Of a DNA stretch of 64,000 nucleotides, positions 17,229-25,117 are shown one piece after another. The notes under the pieces were generated by a model. The model searched no databases, had not been told where the DNA came from, and saw only the letters and a list, made by a program, of their open reading frames with translations. The number at the start of each line of letters is the position of its first letter. Position 1 is the stretch's first letter. Both the position numbers and the translations under genes were made by a program. Location: assembly GCF_039542305.1 (NCBI RefSeq), contig NZ_BAABHW010000001.1, positions 992,001 to 1,056,000 of the forward strand. The letters run 5' to 3'. This DNA comes from Roseibacterium beibuensis. Its GTDB lineage: Bacteria; Pseudomonadota; Alphaproteobacteria; Rhodobacterales; Rhodobacteraceae.

Positions 17229-17244
17229 CACCGGTATACCGGTG
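17229..17244. promoter_or_regulatory. Perfect 16-bp palindromic operator upstream of the sugar ABC operon
   Basis: CACCGGTATACCGGTG reads identically on both strands. It lies upstream of the binding-protein start at 17146. Its GGTATA core is shared with the candidate site in the gntR/LLM gap (TGGTATAACAA on the minus strand), so the same GntR protein may act at both places. This assignment is inference. Confidence 0.55.
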
Positions 17245-17332
17245 GGCGGCTTCTCCACCATGGCGGGAAAATTCACACCAAGCAACCGTCTGTGTGACGG
17301 CTGTCATCACGTCGCTCGTTCGCGGGGTGCGG

Positions 17333-20300
17333 TCAGCCCGCCGCCGCAAGAAGCTGCGCGTTTCCGCCCGCCGCCGTCGTGTCGATGCACAGATGCCGTT
17401 CGAGGGTCAGGCGCGGGGTCGGGTCGGCCTCGGCGATCAGGGGCAGGATCGGCCCGTCGCGCTTGGCCAGCGCCTGCGCGATCGGGCGCAGGGTGGCGTC
17501 CTCGGCCCAACAGATCACCGCGTCGAGGGGGGCGAGCGTTTCCAGCCAGTCGGACGGCACATGCCCGGACAGTCCGTCATCCACCCCAGGCGCCACCGCC
17601 AGCGCGGTGCAGCCCGCCTCCCGGGCCAGCCGTGCCTGGTCTTCCGCCGCCTCCTTGCCGGGGCCGAGGCAAAGGACCCGCCCGCGCGGATGTGTGCTCA
17701 GGCGGTTCGACTCCCCCGTCGGTCCGGGAAGCGAGCGTGCGGACAAGGTTTCATCCCGTGGATCGGGCAGGGCGGCGAGCGCCTTGTCCAGCATGGCGCG
17801 ATCCACGGCGGGGGCGTCCGTCGCCCGTTCCCGTCGCAGCGGGGCTTGCGTGAACCGGCTGACATAATGCGGGCCGCCCGCCTTGGGTCCGGTGCCTGAC
17901 AGGCCCTCTCCGCCGAAGGGCTGGCTGCCGACCACGGCCCCGATCTGGTTGCGGTTGATATAGGTGTTGCCGACCCGGATGGCGGCGCAGACCTGCTGCA
18001 CCCGGTCGTCGATGCGGCTGTGCATGCCGAAGGTCAGGCCATAGCCCTTGGCATTCACGGCCTTGATCACCTTGTCCAGATCGCGCGCCTTGTAGGTTGC
18101 GACATGAAGGACGGGGCCAAAGACCTCGCGCGTCAGCTCCGCGATGCCGCCCGGCAGTGACAGGAGGGTGGGCGGCACGACATGGCCCTGCGCGGGGCGG
18201 CCGAGCTGGGCGATCAAGCGCCCTTCGGATCGGGCGGTGTCGATATGGGCCTCGATATCCGCCTGCGCCCTGGCGTCGATGACGGGGCCGATATCGGTGG
18301 AGAGGTGCCACGGATCGCCAAGGCGCAATTCCGCCATCGCGCCCTTCAGCATGTCGATCACGCCGTCGGCCACATCCTCCTGCACATAAAGCATCCGCAG
18401 CGCCGAGCAGCGTTGCCCCGCGGATTGGAAGGCCGAGGCAAGGATGTCGCGGATGACCTGTTCCGGCAGGGCGGTGGAGTCGACCACCATCGCGTTCAGC
18501 CCGCCGGTTTCCGCGATCAGCGGCGCGGTGGGCGGCAGGTGGTCGGCCATGGCACGGTTTATCGCCTGTGCAGTCGCGGTCGAGCCGGTGAAGCAGACCC
18601 CGGCAATACGCGGGTCGGAGGTGAGTGCCGCGCCCACCACGCCCCCCTCGCCGGGCAGGAGTTGCAGCGCGGCACGCGGCACGCCCGCCTCGTGCATCAA
18701 TTGCACGGCGCGGTGCGCGATCAGGCTCGTAGTTTCAGCGGGTTTCGCCAACACACCGTTGCCTGCCGCCAGCGCGGCAGAGATCTGGCCGGTGAAAATC
18801 GCAAGCGGGAAGTTCCACGGCGAGATGCAGGTGAAAAGGCCTCGGGCCGGCGTGGTGAGGGCGTCCGCCTCATTGGCGTAGTAGCGCAGGAAATCCACCG
18901 CTTCGCGGAGTTCGCCAACCGCGTCGGGCAGCGTCTTGCCGGCTTCGCGGGCGAGCAGGGCGAACAGTTCTCCGAAATGCGCCTCGTACAGGGCGGCGGC
19001 GCGCCGCAAGACCTCGGCGCGTGTCGCGGCGGGGGCATCCCATGGGCGGGCATGGTCAAGGGCTGTGGCGATGTCCTGTGGGCTGGCCTCCTGCACGGTG
19101 CCGACCCTGTCCTCGGGATTGGCGGGCGCGTGCACTTCGCGGCTGGTGCCGGGGGCAAGGTCGCCGGCAATGAGCGGCGCGGCGGTCCAGCGATGCCCGG
19201 CAAAGGGTTTTCTGGCGGCCTCGATCTCGGCCAGCGTCAGCGGGTCGGCCAGGTCGAAGCCTTTTGAGTTCACCCGCCCCTTGCCGAACAGCGCATTCGG
19301 CCGGGTGACGGCGCTATTCGCACCAGTCGTGGCGATCTGCTCGAACGGGTCGGCGGCGACCGCCGCGACCGGCACATCCGCATCCAGCACCTGGTGCACG
19401 AAGCTGGAATTCGCCCCGTTTTCCAGCAGCCGCCGCACGAGATAGGCCAGCAGATCGCGATGCGCACCGACGGGCGCGTAGATCCGGCAGCGCGTGGCGT
19501 TGCCGCGCCGGACCTCTTCGTGCAGCGTCTCGCCCATGCCGTGAAGACGCTGGAACTCGAACGCGGTCGGGTCATCGGCCATTTCCAGGATCGCGGCGAC
19601 CGTCTGCGCGTTGTGGGTGGCGAATTGAGGGTAGATGCGATCCGTCATGCCCAGCAATTTGCGCGCATTGCAAAGGTAGGAGACGTCGGTCGCCACCTTG
19701 CGCGTGAAGACCGGGAACCCGGGCAAGCCCTCGACCTGCGCGCGCTTGATCTCGGTATCCCAATAGGCACCCTTGACCAGCCGCACCATGAGGCGCCGGT
19801 CCAGCCGGTCCGCCAGCGCGTGCAGCCAGTCAAGCACCGGGGCGGCGCGCAGCCCATAGGCCTGCACCACGACCCCGAACCCGTCCCAGCCCGCCAAGGC
19901 GTCATCGGAAAGCACGGCTTCGATCACGTCCAGCGACAGGTCCAGCCGGTCGGCCTCTTCCGCGTCGATGTTGAGGCCCATATGCGCCGCGCGGGCGGCG
20001 CGGGCGAGGGTGCGCACGCGCGGCACCAATTCCTCCATCACGCGGTCGCGCTGCGCTTCCTCGTAGCGGGGATGCAGGGCCGACAGCTTGATCGAGATGC
20101 CGGGATTGTCGCGGATGTCGTCCGACCGGCAGGCGGCGGCCAGGGTGTCGATGGCGTGGGCGTAGGCCTCGAAATAGGTCTGCGCATCGTCCGCCCTCAT
20201 CGCGGCCTCGCCCAGCATGTCGTAGGAATAGCTGTAGCCCTTGGCCTCCATTCCGGCGGCGCGGGACATGGCCGCGTTCACCGTCTCGCCCAGCACGAAC

Positions 20301-20827
20301 TGCCGCCCCATCTCGCGCATGGCGCGGCCCACGGCGGCGCGGATCACCGGCTCGCCCAGGCGGCGCATGGCACCGCGCAGGACGTTGGCCATGCCCTCGC
20401 CATCCTGCAACACGCGCCCTGTCAGCATCAGCGCCCAGGTCGAGGCATTGACCAGCGAAGAGGAGGATTTGCCCAGATGCGCCCCCCATTCCGAGGGCGC
20501 GATCTTGTCCTCGATCAGGGCGTCGATGGTGGCGGCATCCGGCACGCGCAACAACGCCTCTGCCAGGCACATGAGGGCCACGCCCTCACGCGTGCTGAGG
20601 CCATACTCGGCGAGGAACAGCTCCATCATGCCCGGCGTCTTGTCCGCGCGCAGCGCCTCGATCAGCCTTGTGGCCCGCTTGGTGGTGGCCGCGCGCGTGG
20701 CGGCATCGGGGGCGTGCGCTGCCATGAGATCGCGCAGGATCGTATCCTCGTCGCCGTACTGCGCGGCCCGGATGCGGGCCCGGATTTCGGCGATGGCTTG
20801 GGGTGTTCTGGGCTGGTCGAGGGGCAT
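17333..20827 (-). CDS. putA: Bifunctional proline dehydrogenase / delta-1-pyrroline-5-carboxylate dehydrogenase
   Basis: A protein of 1164 aa that oxidises proline to glutamate in two steps. The N-terminal half carries the FAD proline-dehydrogenase barrel (KLSALHPRYEEAQRDRV, MVRLVKGAYWDTEIKRAQ, FATHNAQTV). The C-terminal half is an ALDH-type P5C dehydrogenase (SPWNFPLAIFTGQISAALAAGN, FTGSTATAQAIN, AETGGLNAMVVDS, and the catalytic cysteine in SAGQRCSALR). It lacks the ribbon-helix-helix DNA-binding domain of enterobacterial PutA, so regulation is handed to the divergent Lrp-type gene. ATG 20827 has AAAGGTGA upstream; an open extension to 20875 lies in the promoter and is rejected. Confidence 0.96.
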   Translation of the reverse strand: MPLDQPRTPQAIAEIRARIRAAQYGDEDTILRDLMAAHAPDAATRAATTKRATRLIEALRADKTPGMMELFLAEYGLSTREGVALMCLAEALLRVPDAATIDALIEDKIAPSEWGAHLGKSSSSLVNASTWALMLTGRVLQDGEGMANVLRGAMRRLGEPVIRAAVGRAMREMGRQFVLGETVNAAMSRAAGMEAKGYSYSYDMLGEAAMRADDAQTYFEAYAHAIDTLAAACRSDDIRDNPGISIKLSALHPRYEEAQRDRVMEELVPRVRTLARAARAAHMGLNIDAEEADRLDLSLDVIEAVLSDDALAGWDGFGVVVQAYGLRAAPVLDWLHALADRLDRRLMVRLVKGAYWDTEIKRAQVEGLPGFPVFTRKVATDVSYLCNARKLLGMTDRIYPQFATHNAQTVAAILEMADDPTAFEFQRLHGMGETLHEEVRRGNATRCRIYAPVGAHRDLLAYLVRRLLENGANSSFVHQVLDADVPVAAVAADPFEQIATTGANSAVTRPNALFGKGRVNSKGFDLADPLTLAEIEAARKPFAGHRWTAAPLIAGDLAPGTSREVHAPANPEDRVGTVQEASPQDIATALDHARPWDAPAATRAEVLRRAAALYEAHFGELFALLAREAGKTLPDAVGELREAVDFLRYYANEADALTTPARGLFTCISPWNFPLAIFTGQISAALAAGNGVLAKPAETTSLIAHRAVQLMHEAGVPRAALQLLPGEGGVVGAALTSDPRIAGVCFTGSTATAQAINRAMADHLPPTAPLIAETGGLNAMVVDSTALPEQVIRDILASAFQSAGQRCSALRMLYVQEDVADGVIDMLKGAMAELRLGDPWHLSTDIGPVIDARAQADIEAHIDTARSEGRLIAQLGRPAQGHVVPPTLLSLPGGIAELTREVFGPVLHVATYKARDLDKVIKAVNAKGYGLTFGMHSRIDDRVQQVCAAIRVGNTYINRNQIGAVVGSQPFGGEGLSGTGPKAGGPHYVSRFTQAPLRRERATDAPAVDRAMLDKALAALPDPRDETLSARSLPGPTGESNRLSTHPRGRVLCLGPGKEAAEDQARLAREAGCTALAVAPGVDDGLSGHVPSDWLETLAPLDAVICWAEDATLRPIAQALAKRDGPILPLIAEADPTPRLTLERHLCIDTTAAGGNAQLLAAAG

Positions 20828-20886
20828 GGCGTCACCTTTGCAAAGGCAGGTCCGGTGTGATGCACCATCGTACACCCATGCATGCA

Positions 20887-20929
20887 GGCGGTTTTCCTTG
20901 ACTTGTGAAAAACGAGGGCGTTTTTCCTT
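20887..20929. promoter_or_regulatory. Probable PutR operator between putA and putR
   Basis: GAAAAACG (20907-20914) and CGTTTTTC (20919-20926) are a perfect 8-bp inverted repeat with AGGG between. A further half-site, GGCGGTTTTCCTT (20887-20899), repeats the GGGCGTTTTTCCTT arm in direct orientation 30 bp away. Multiple half-sites fit an oligomeric Lrp/AsnC regulator. Confidence 0.6.
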
Positions 20930-20956
20930 TGATTAAGCCAAATGAAAGGAAGGCCG

Positions 20957-21418
20957 ATGTCTGATGGTGCCGCTCTCGATCTTTTCGACCGCAAGATCCT
21001 TGCCGTGCTCAGCCGGGATGGGCGCCTGCCGATCACCGAGATCGCGCGCGAGGTCGGGCTGTCGAAAAGCCCCACGCAAGCCCGGGTCCGGCGGCTTGAG
21101 CGCGAGGGCTATATCCTCGGCTACCGCGCGCTTCTGGACCCGGCCAAGCTCGACCGCGAGCATGTGGCCTTTGTCGAGGTGCGCCTGACCGACACGCGCG
21201 AGGCGGCCTTGTCCGCCTTCAACGCGGCGGTGCGCGCCGCGCCCGAGATCGAGCAATGCCACCTGATCGCGGGACAGTTCGACTACCTGTTGAAGATCCG
21301 CTGCCGGGACATGCGCGCCTACCGCGATATCCTGGCCGAGGTCGTGTCGAACCTGCCGTACCTGTCATCGACCTCGACCCACGTGTCGATGCAGGCCGTG
21401 AAGGACGCCGCGCTTTGA
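20957..21418 (+). CDS. putR: Lrp/AsnC-family regulator, probable PutR activator of putA
   Basis: A protein of 153 aa. It has an N-terminal winged HTH (LDLFDRKILAVLSRDGRLPITEIAREVGLSKSPTQARVRRLEREGYI) and a C-terminal RAM/AsnC effector domain (EHVAFVEVRL, CHLIAGQFDYLLKIRCRDMRAYRDIL). Start ATG 20957 is chosen over 20942 because AAAGGAAGG lies between them at good spacing. Divergent arrangement with putA matches the proline-responsive PutR of Agrobacterium and Rhodobacter, which activates putA and represses itself. It is convergent with glk. Confidence 0.9.
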   Translation: MSDGAALDLFDRKILAVLSRDGRLPITEIAREVGLSKSPTQARVRRLEREGYILGYRALLDPAKLDREHVAFVEVRLTDTREAALSAFNAAVRAAPEIEQCHLIAGQFDYLLKIRCRDMRAYRDILAEVVSNLPYLSSTSTHVSMQAVKDAAL

Positions 21419-21428
21419 GGGGGGCGCA

Positions 21429-21472
21429 GGAAATCTTGAGATTTCCGGCAGGAAAACCCGGGTTTTGCTGCC
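21429..21472. terminator. Double hairpin between convergent putR and glk
   Basis: GGAAATC-TTGA-GATTTCC (21429-21446) is followed directly by the near-palindrome GGCAG(g)AAAACCCGGGTTTT(g)CTGCC (21447-21472). With A- and T-rich arms this could stop transcription from both sides of the convergent gene pair. Confidence 0.6.
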
Positions 21473-21482
21473 GCGCTTTGGC

Positions 21483-22433
21483 TCAGAGCTTCGACAGGTG
21501 TGAGGCGCACCCGGTCAGCGCGGCGTAATCGTCGGTGACGACGGCGATGCCGAACTGTTCCATGAACCCCGAGAAACGGCCCTTGTCGCGAAACGCCTCG
21601 ACGAGGCCCAACTCCTCCAGCCAGGGCAGGAAGTGCCGGGTCACGCCGCCCACAAGGTAGATGCCGCCGAAGGGCAGGTGGGACAGGGCCAGGTCACCGA
21701 TCACGACTCCCATCATCCGGACGTAAAGGCGCCCTGTTTCCAAGGCTCGCTCGTCGCGCGTGGACATGGCGTCGAGGATTTCGTTCGGCGCGGCATCGCG
21801 CCCGTGCAGCGCCTTGTGCAGGCGGCTGACCCCGCGCCCCGACAGGACCTCTTCGACCGAGGGGTGGCCATGCCCATCGTCGAGCTTGTCCAACAGCGGC
21901 AGCAGCGTCGGCTCCGACGCGGGCAGGGAGACGTGGCCGGCCTCGGAGGGCGGGACGAAGCGCCCGGCGGCGGTGTCGAAGACCGGGCAGGCGTTGAACC
22001 CGGTCCCGATGCCCACGACCAGTTTCGCGGCGTGGGCCGTGTGCGGCGGCTGCGGCAGGACCTGGTTCAGGTTGTCCGCGCTGATGTGGCCGATCGCATG
22101 ACCTTGCGCCTGAAGGTCATTCAGGACGGCCACCTTGTCGGCGGCCAGGGCGCGGCCCAGAACCTCGCGGTCGATGCGCCAGTCGAGGTTGGTCAATTGC
22201 GCCACCCCGTCGCGCACCGGCCCGGCCGCGGCCACGCAAACGCCGGTGATCTGGGTCGGGGTGATGGCGCATTGCCCAAGATAGGCCTGGATCACGGCGT
22301 CGATGCCGCCGTGTTCGGCATTGCGGAAGCGGCAGATGCTGTCGGCATCGACCTGCGGCCCATGGGCCAGGGCCACACGCGTGTTGGTGCCACCGATATC
22401 GGCAACGAGGGACAGGCCGCTTTCTTGCGTCAT
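21483..22433 (-). CDS. glk: Glucokinase
   Basis: A protein of 316 aa. It has the ATP/phosphate motif VADIGGTNTRVAL at residues 9-21, CVAAAGPVRDGVAQLTNLDWRID (sugar-binding region with the family NLDW-type motif), LNDLQAQGHAIG and VGIGTGFNACPVF as in bacterial Glk of the ROK-independent glucokinase family. It phosphorylates glucose to glucose-6-phosphate. ATG 22433 gives the family length; an extension to 22478 overlaps bglA. As third gene of the aglR-bglA-glk operon it handles the glucose freed by BglA and AglA. Confidence 0.93.
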   Translation of the reverse strand: MTQESGLSLVADIGGTNTRVALAHGPQVDADSICRFRNAEHGGIDAVIQAYLGQCAITPTQITGVCVAAAGPVRDGVAQLTNLDWRIDREVLGRALAADKVAVLNDLQAQGHAIGHISADNLNQVLPQPPHTAHAAKLVVGIGTGFNACPVFDTAAGRFVPPSEAGHVSLPASEPTLLPLLDKLDDGHGHPSVEEVLSGRGVSRLHKALHGRDAAPNEILDAMSTRDERALETGRLYVRMMGVVIGDLALSHLPFGGIYLVGGVTRHFLPWLEELGLVEAFRDKGRFSGFMEQFGIAVVTDDYAALTGCASHLSKL

Positions 22434-22456
22434 GAGGGTCGCATCCGTTTCGCGTG

Positions 22457-23779
22457 TCAGGCCGGGGTGTCGCGCCACCAGCGGGCCAGCGCGTCATAGG
22501 ACGCTTTCGGGGTTCTTGCCAAGCTGTCGAAGTCGACATGGATCAGGCCGAAGCGTTTCTCGTAGCCGAGCGACCATTCGTAATTGTCCATCAGCGACCA
22601 CACGAAATAGCCCGCCACGGGCGCCCCCGCGTCCACGGCCTGTCGGACCGCGTGAAGATGGGCGTTGAGGTAGTCGATGCGCGCGCTGTCGGGTTGGTCC
22701 GGCGTGTCCGCGTTGGCCATGCCGTTTTCGGTGACGTAGATCGGCAGATCGCCGGAGTAGTCGCGGGCATTGCGGATCAGGAAATCGCGCAATCCATCTG
22801 GATAGATCTCCCACCCCATCTGGGTCAGGGGCAGAAGCGGCCCGGCCGGTTCGTAATTCGGCCAAGCCCCGTCCTTGTGGCGAATGCGCTGGCGTGTGTA
22901 ATAGTTCACGCCCAACCAGTCGAGCGGCTGCCCGATCAAGGAAAAATCGTCCTGCCAGCCGTCGGGCAGATGCGGCTCCAACCCTTCCAGCACCTCCGCC
23001 GGGTATTGCCCCTTGAACAGCCCGCCAAGGAAGAACCGGTTGTAGATCGCGTCGTAGCGGCGGGCGGCGGCCTGATCCTCGGGCGCGTCGCTGGCGGGTT
23101 CGGCCCATTCGAAATTGCAGACCGCGCCAAGATTTTTCATGCCCAGCCCCCGCATCACCTCGATGGACCGGCCGTGGCTTTTCAGGATGTGATGCATGGC
23201 GCGCGCCGTCGCCCGGATATCGCGCAGGCCCGGCGCGTGGGCGCCATCGAAATGCGACAGCCAGCCGACGCACCACGGCTCGTTGATGGGGGCGGCGGAC
23301 CACACGCGATCGCCGATGCGGCGCATGACGGTTTCGGTGAACTCGGCGAACCATTCGGGCATGTCCGCATTGCGCCAGCCGCCCCTGTCGGCCAGCGGCT
23401 GCGGCAACTCCCAATGGTAGAGCGTCGCGGCGGGCTTGATCCCGCGCGCCAGCATCCCGTCCACAAGCCGGTCATAGAAATCCAGCCCCTCGACATTGGG
23501 CTGACCGACCCCGTCGGGCAGCACCCGCGCCCAGGAGGTCGAGAAGCGATACACCTCGGCCCCAAGCCCCGCGATCAGGTCGAGGTCCTCTTCCCAACGG
23601 TGATAATGATCGCAGGCCAGCGCGCCGTCCTCTGCCCGGACGACATTGCCGGGCGTCGCGGCGAAACTGTCCCAGTGGCAGGGACCGGCGCCGCCGAATT
23701 GGCGTCCTTCGATCTGGTAGGCCGAGGTGGCCACCCCGAAGAGGAAGCCGTCGGGGAAATCGCTGCGGGTGTGATCCAT
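22457..23779 (-). CDS. bglA: Beta-glucosidase, glycoside hydrolase family 1
   Basis: A protein of 440 aa. GH1 signatures: FLFGVATSAYQIEG near the N-terminus, acid/base glutamate in INEPW (E167), VNYYTR and nucleophile glutamate in YVTENGM (E351), with the C-terminal W-S-x-x-DNYEWSLGYEKRFGL motif. It has no signal peptide, so it is cytoplasmic and acts on imported beta-glucosides. It sits between aglR and glk on the minus strand, 10 bp from aglR. The presence of a beta-glucosidase in an alpha-glucoside locus suggests the transporter or regulator accepts a broad set of glucosides. Confidence 0.94.
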   Translation of the reverse strand: MDHTRSDFPDGFLFGVATSAYQIEGRQFGGAGPCHWDSFAATPGNVVRAEDGALACDHYHRWEEDLDLIAGLGAEVYRFSTSWARVLPDGVGQPNVEGLDFYDRLVDGMLARGIKPAATLYHWELPQPLADRGGWRNADMPEWFAEFTETVMRRIGDRVWSAAPINEPWCVGWLSHFDGAHAPGLRDIRATARAMHHILKSHGRSIEVMRGLGMKNLGAVCNFEWAEPASDAPEDQAAARRYDAIYNRFFLGGLFKGQYPAEVLEGLEPHLPDGWQDDFSLIGQPLDWLGVNYYTRQRIRHKDGAWPNYEPAGPLLPLTQMGWEIYPDGLRDFLIRNARDYSGDLPIYVTENGMANADTPDQPDSARIDYLNAHLHAVRQAVDAGAPVAGYFVWSLMDNYEWSLGYEKRFGLIHVDFDSLARTPKASYDALARWWRDTPA

Positions 23780-23789
23780 CTTAGGTCCT

Positions 23790-24827
23790 TCAGGTTGCGG
23801 GGGCGGGCCCGGTCGAGCGGCCAACCGTCAGTTCGGTTTCCCACAGCTCTTGCAGGGGGGGCTGGTCGGGCTCGCGGATCAGGGCGATCAGCATCTCGGC
23901 ACAGCGCCGCCCCGCCGCCCGGATGGGCGAGCGTGTCGCGGTGAACGGCGGCCCCTGCGGCGAGGTCAGCGCGTCGTTGCCGAGGTAGGAGAGCGCATCG
24001 TCGTGGCAGATCACCGAAACGTCCCGTCCCAGCGTCAGACCGGCCTCGGCGATGGCGCGCCGCGCGCCCATGGCGGGAATGATCGACGAACACAGGATCG
24101 CGGTCGGGGCCGGGTCCATCGCCAGCATCGCATGGGTGGTCGTGTAGCCATATTGCTCGGTCATCACGCCCTGGTGCATCCACTCGTGCCGCGGGGACAG
24201 GCCGCGGTCCTGTAACGCGTCTTCCACGCCCTTGCGGCGCCGCGCGGCGAAATCGAGGGTTTCCTGCCCATTGATCAGGGCGATCCGGCGGTGGCCGAGA
24301 TCCAGCAAGAAGTCGGTGGCGCGGCGGAAGGCCCGGATATTGGCCACGTCGAACCAGCTATAGGTCGTGTACTCGCCCGTGCGGCCATGGACGAGGAAGG
24401 GTATCTTCAACTCCTGCAACAGCGGGATGCGATCGTCCACGATGCGGGGGGATTGCACCATCACCCCATCCACCGATCCGGTGGCCGCGAGGTTGCGATA
24501 GGTGGTGGCCGTTTCCTCTGCGCCCACCATCGACAAGAGCAGGTCATAGCCCTCCCGGGCATAGATCTCGCCCGCGCCGGCCAGGAAATCCGCGAAGATC
24601 GGGTTTACTGTTTCTTCCCGCCCGGTCAGCGGCACGACATGCCCGATGGTCATTGCGCGTCCCGTGGCAAGGCGCCGGGCGCGGGCATTGGGCGTGTAAT
24701 TGGCGGCCTTGGCCGCGGCAAGAACGCGCGCACGGGTTTCTTCCCGAACCTCGGGGTAGCCGTTCAGCGCCCGGCTGACCGTTGTCATGGACAGGCCGAG
24801 CGAGTCGGCCAACTGCCTGAGATTCAT
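23790..24827 (-). CDS. aglR: LacI-family repressor, AglR type
   Basis: A protein of 345 aa. The N-terminal LacI HTH is MNLRQLADSLGLSMTTVSRALNGYPEVREETRARVLAAA, followed by the hinge (YTPNARARRLATGR) and a periplasmic-binding-protein-like core (VDGVMVQSP, RATDFLLDLGHRRIALINGQE). Start ATG 24827 is where the family HTH begins; a long upstream extension crosses the promoter and is rejected. Divergent position to aglE and two AAAGCGCTTT-type palindromes in the gap match the alpha-glucoside repressor of Sinorhizobium meliloti. It probably also controls its own operon with bglA and glk. Confidence 0.9.
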   Translation of the reverse strand: MNLRQLADSLGLSMTTVSRALNGYPEVREETRARVLAAAKAANYTPNARARRLATGRAMTIGHVVPLTGREETVNPIFADFLAGAGEIYAREGYDLLLSMVGAEETATTYRNLAATGSVDGVMVQSPRIVDDRIPLLQELKIPFLVHGRTGEYTTYSWFDVANIRAFRRATDFLLDLGHRRIALINGQETLDFAARRRKGVEDALQDRGLSPRHEWMHQGVMTEQYGYTTTHAMLAMDPAPTAILCSSIIPAMGARRAIAEAGLTLGRDVSVICHDDALSYLGNDALTSPQGPPFTATRSPIRAAGRRCAEMLIALIREPDQPPLQELWETELTVGRSTGPAPAT

Positions 24828-24840
24828 GGCGAATGCGTTT

Positions 24841-24854
24841 CCAAAGCGCTTCGG
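24841..24854. promoter_or_regulatory. LacI-type operator next to aglR
   Basis: CCAAAGCGCTTCGG is a 14-bp palindrome with one mismatch, starting 14 bp upstream of the aglR ATG. It has the central CG typical of LacI-family sites and the same core as the perfect site at 25007-25020. It is well placed for autorepression. Confidence 0.7.
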
Positions 24855-25006
24855 ATTTTCACGGCACGCTATCGGGCCGGCATGGGAGATGTCAAAGCAT
24901 TCCACCAAGTCCCGCCATGCTGCACCTGCGAAAGAACTCCCTAATTTCCGCGTGTTGCCATTCGCACATTGACAGACTCGGAGTGTTCCGAAAGGGTGGC
25001 CGCAAC

Positions 25007-25020
25007 CCAAAGCGCTTTGG
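25007..25020. promoter_or_regulatory. LacI-type operator upstream of aglE
   Basis: CCAAAGCGCTTTGG is a perfect 14-bp palindrome 98 bp upstream of the aglE start. Centre-to-centre distance to the aglR-proximal site is 166 bp, about 16 helical turns, so repression by looping between the two is possible. Confidence 0.75.
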
Positions 25021-25117
25021 AGGGGCGGGCGGGTTACTGCTGCATGCACCTATCCAGATCGCTTGGGAAAAAGTGACAACCGGGTCTTGGCCCGGTGCAA
25101 TTCCTGGGAGGTATTCC

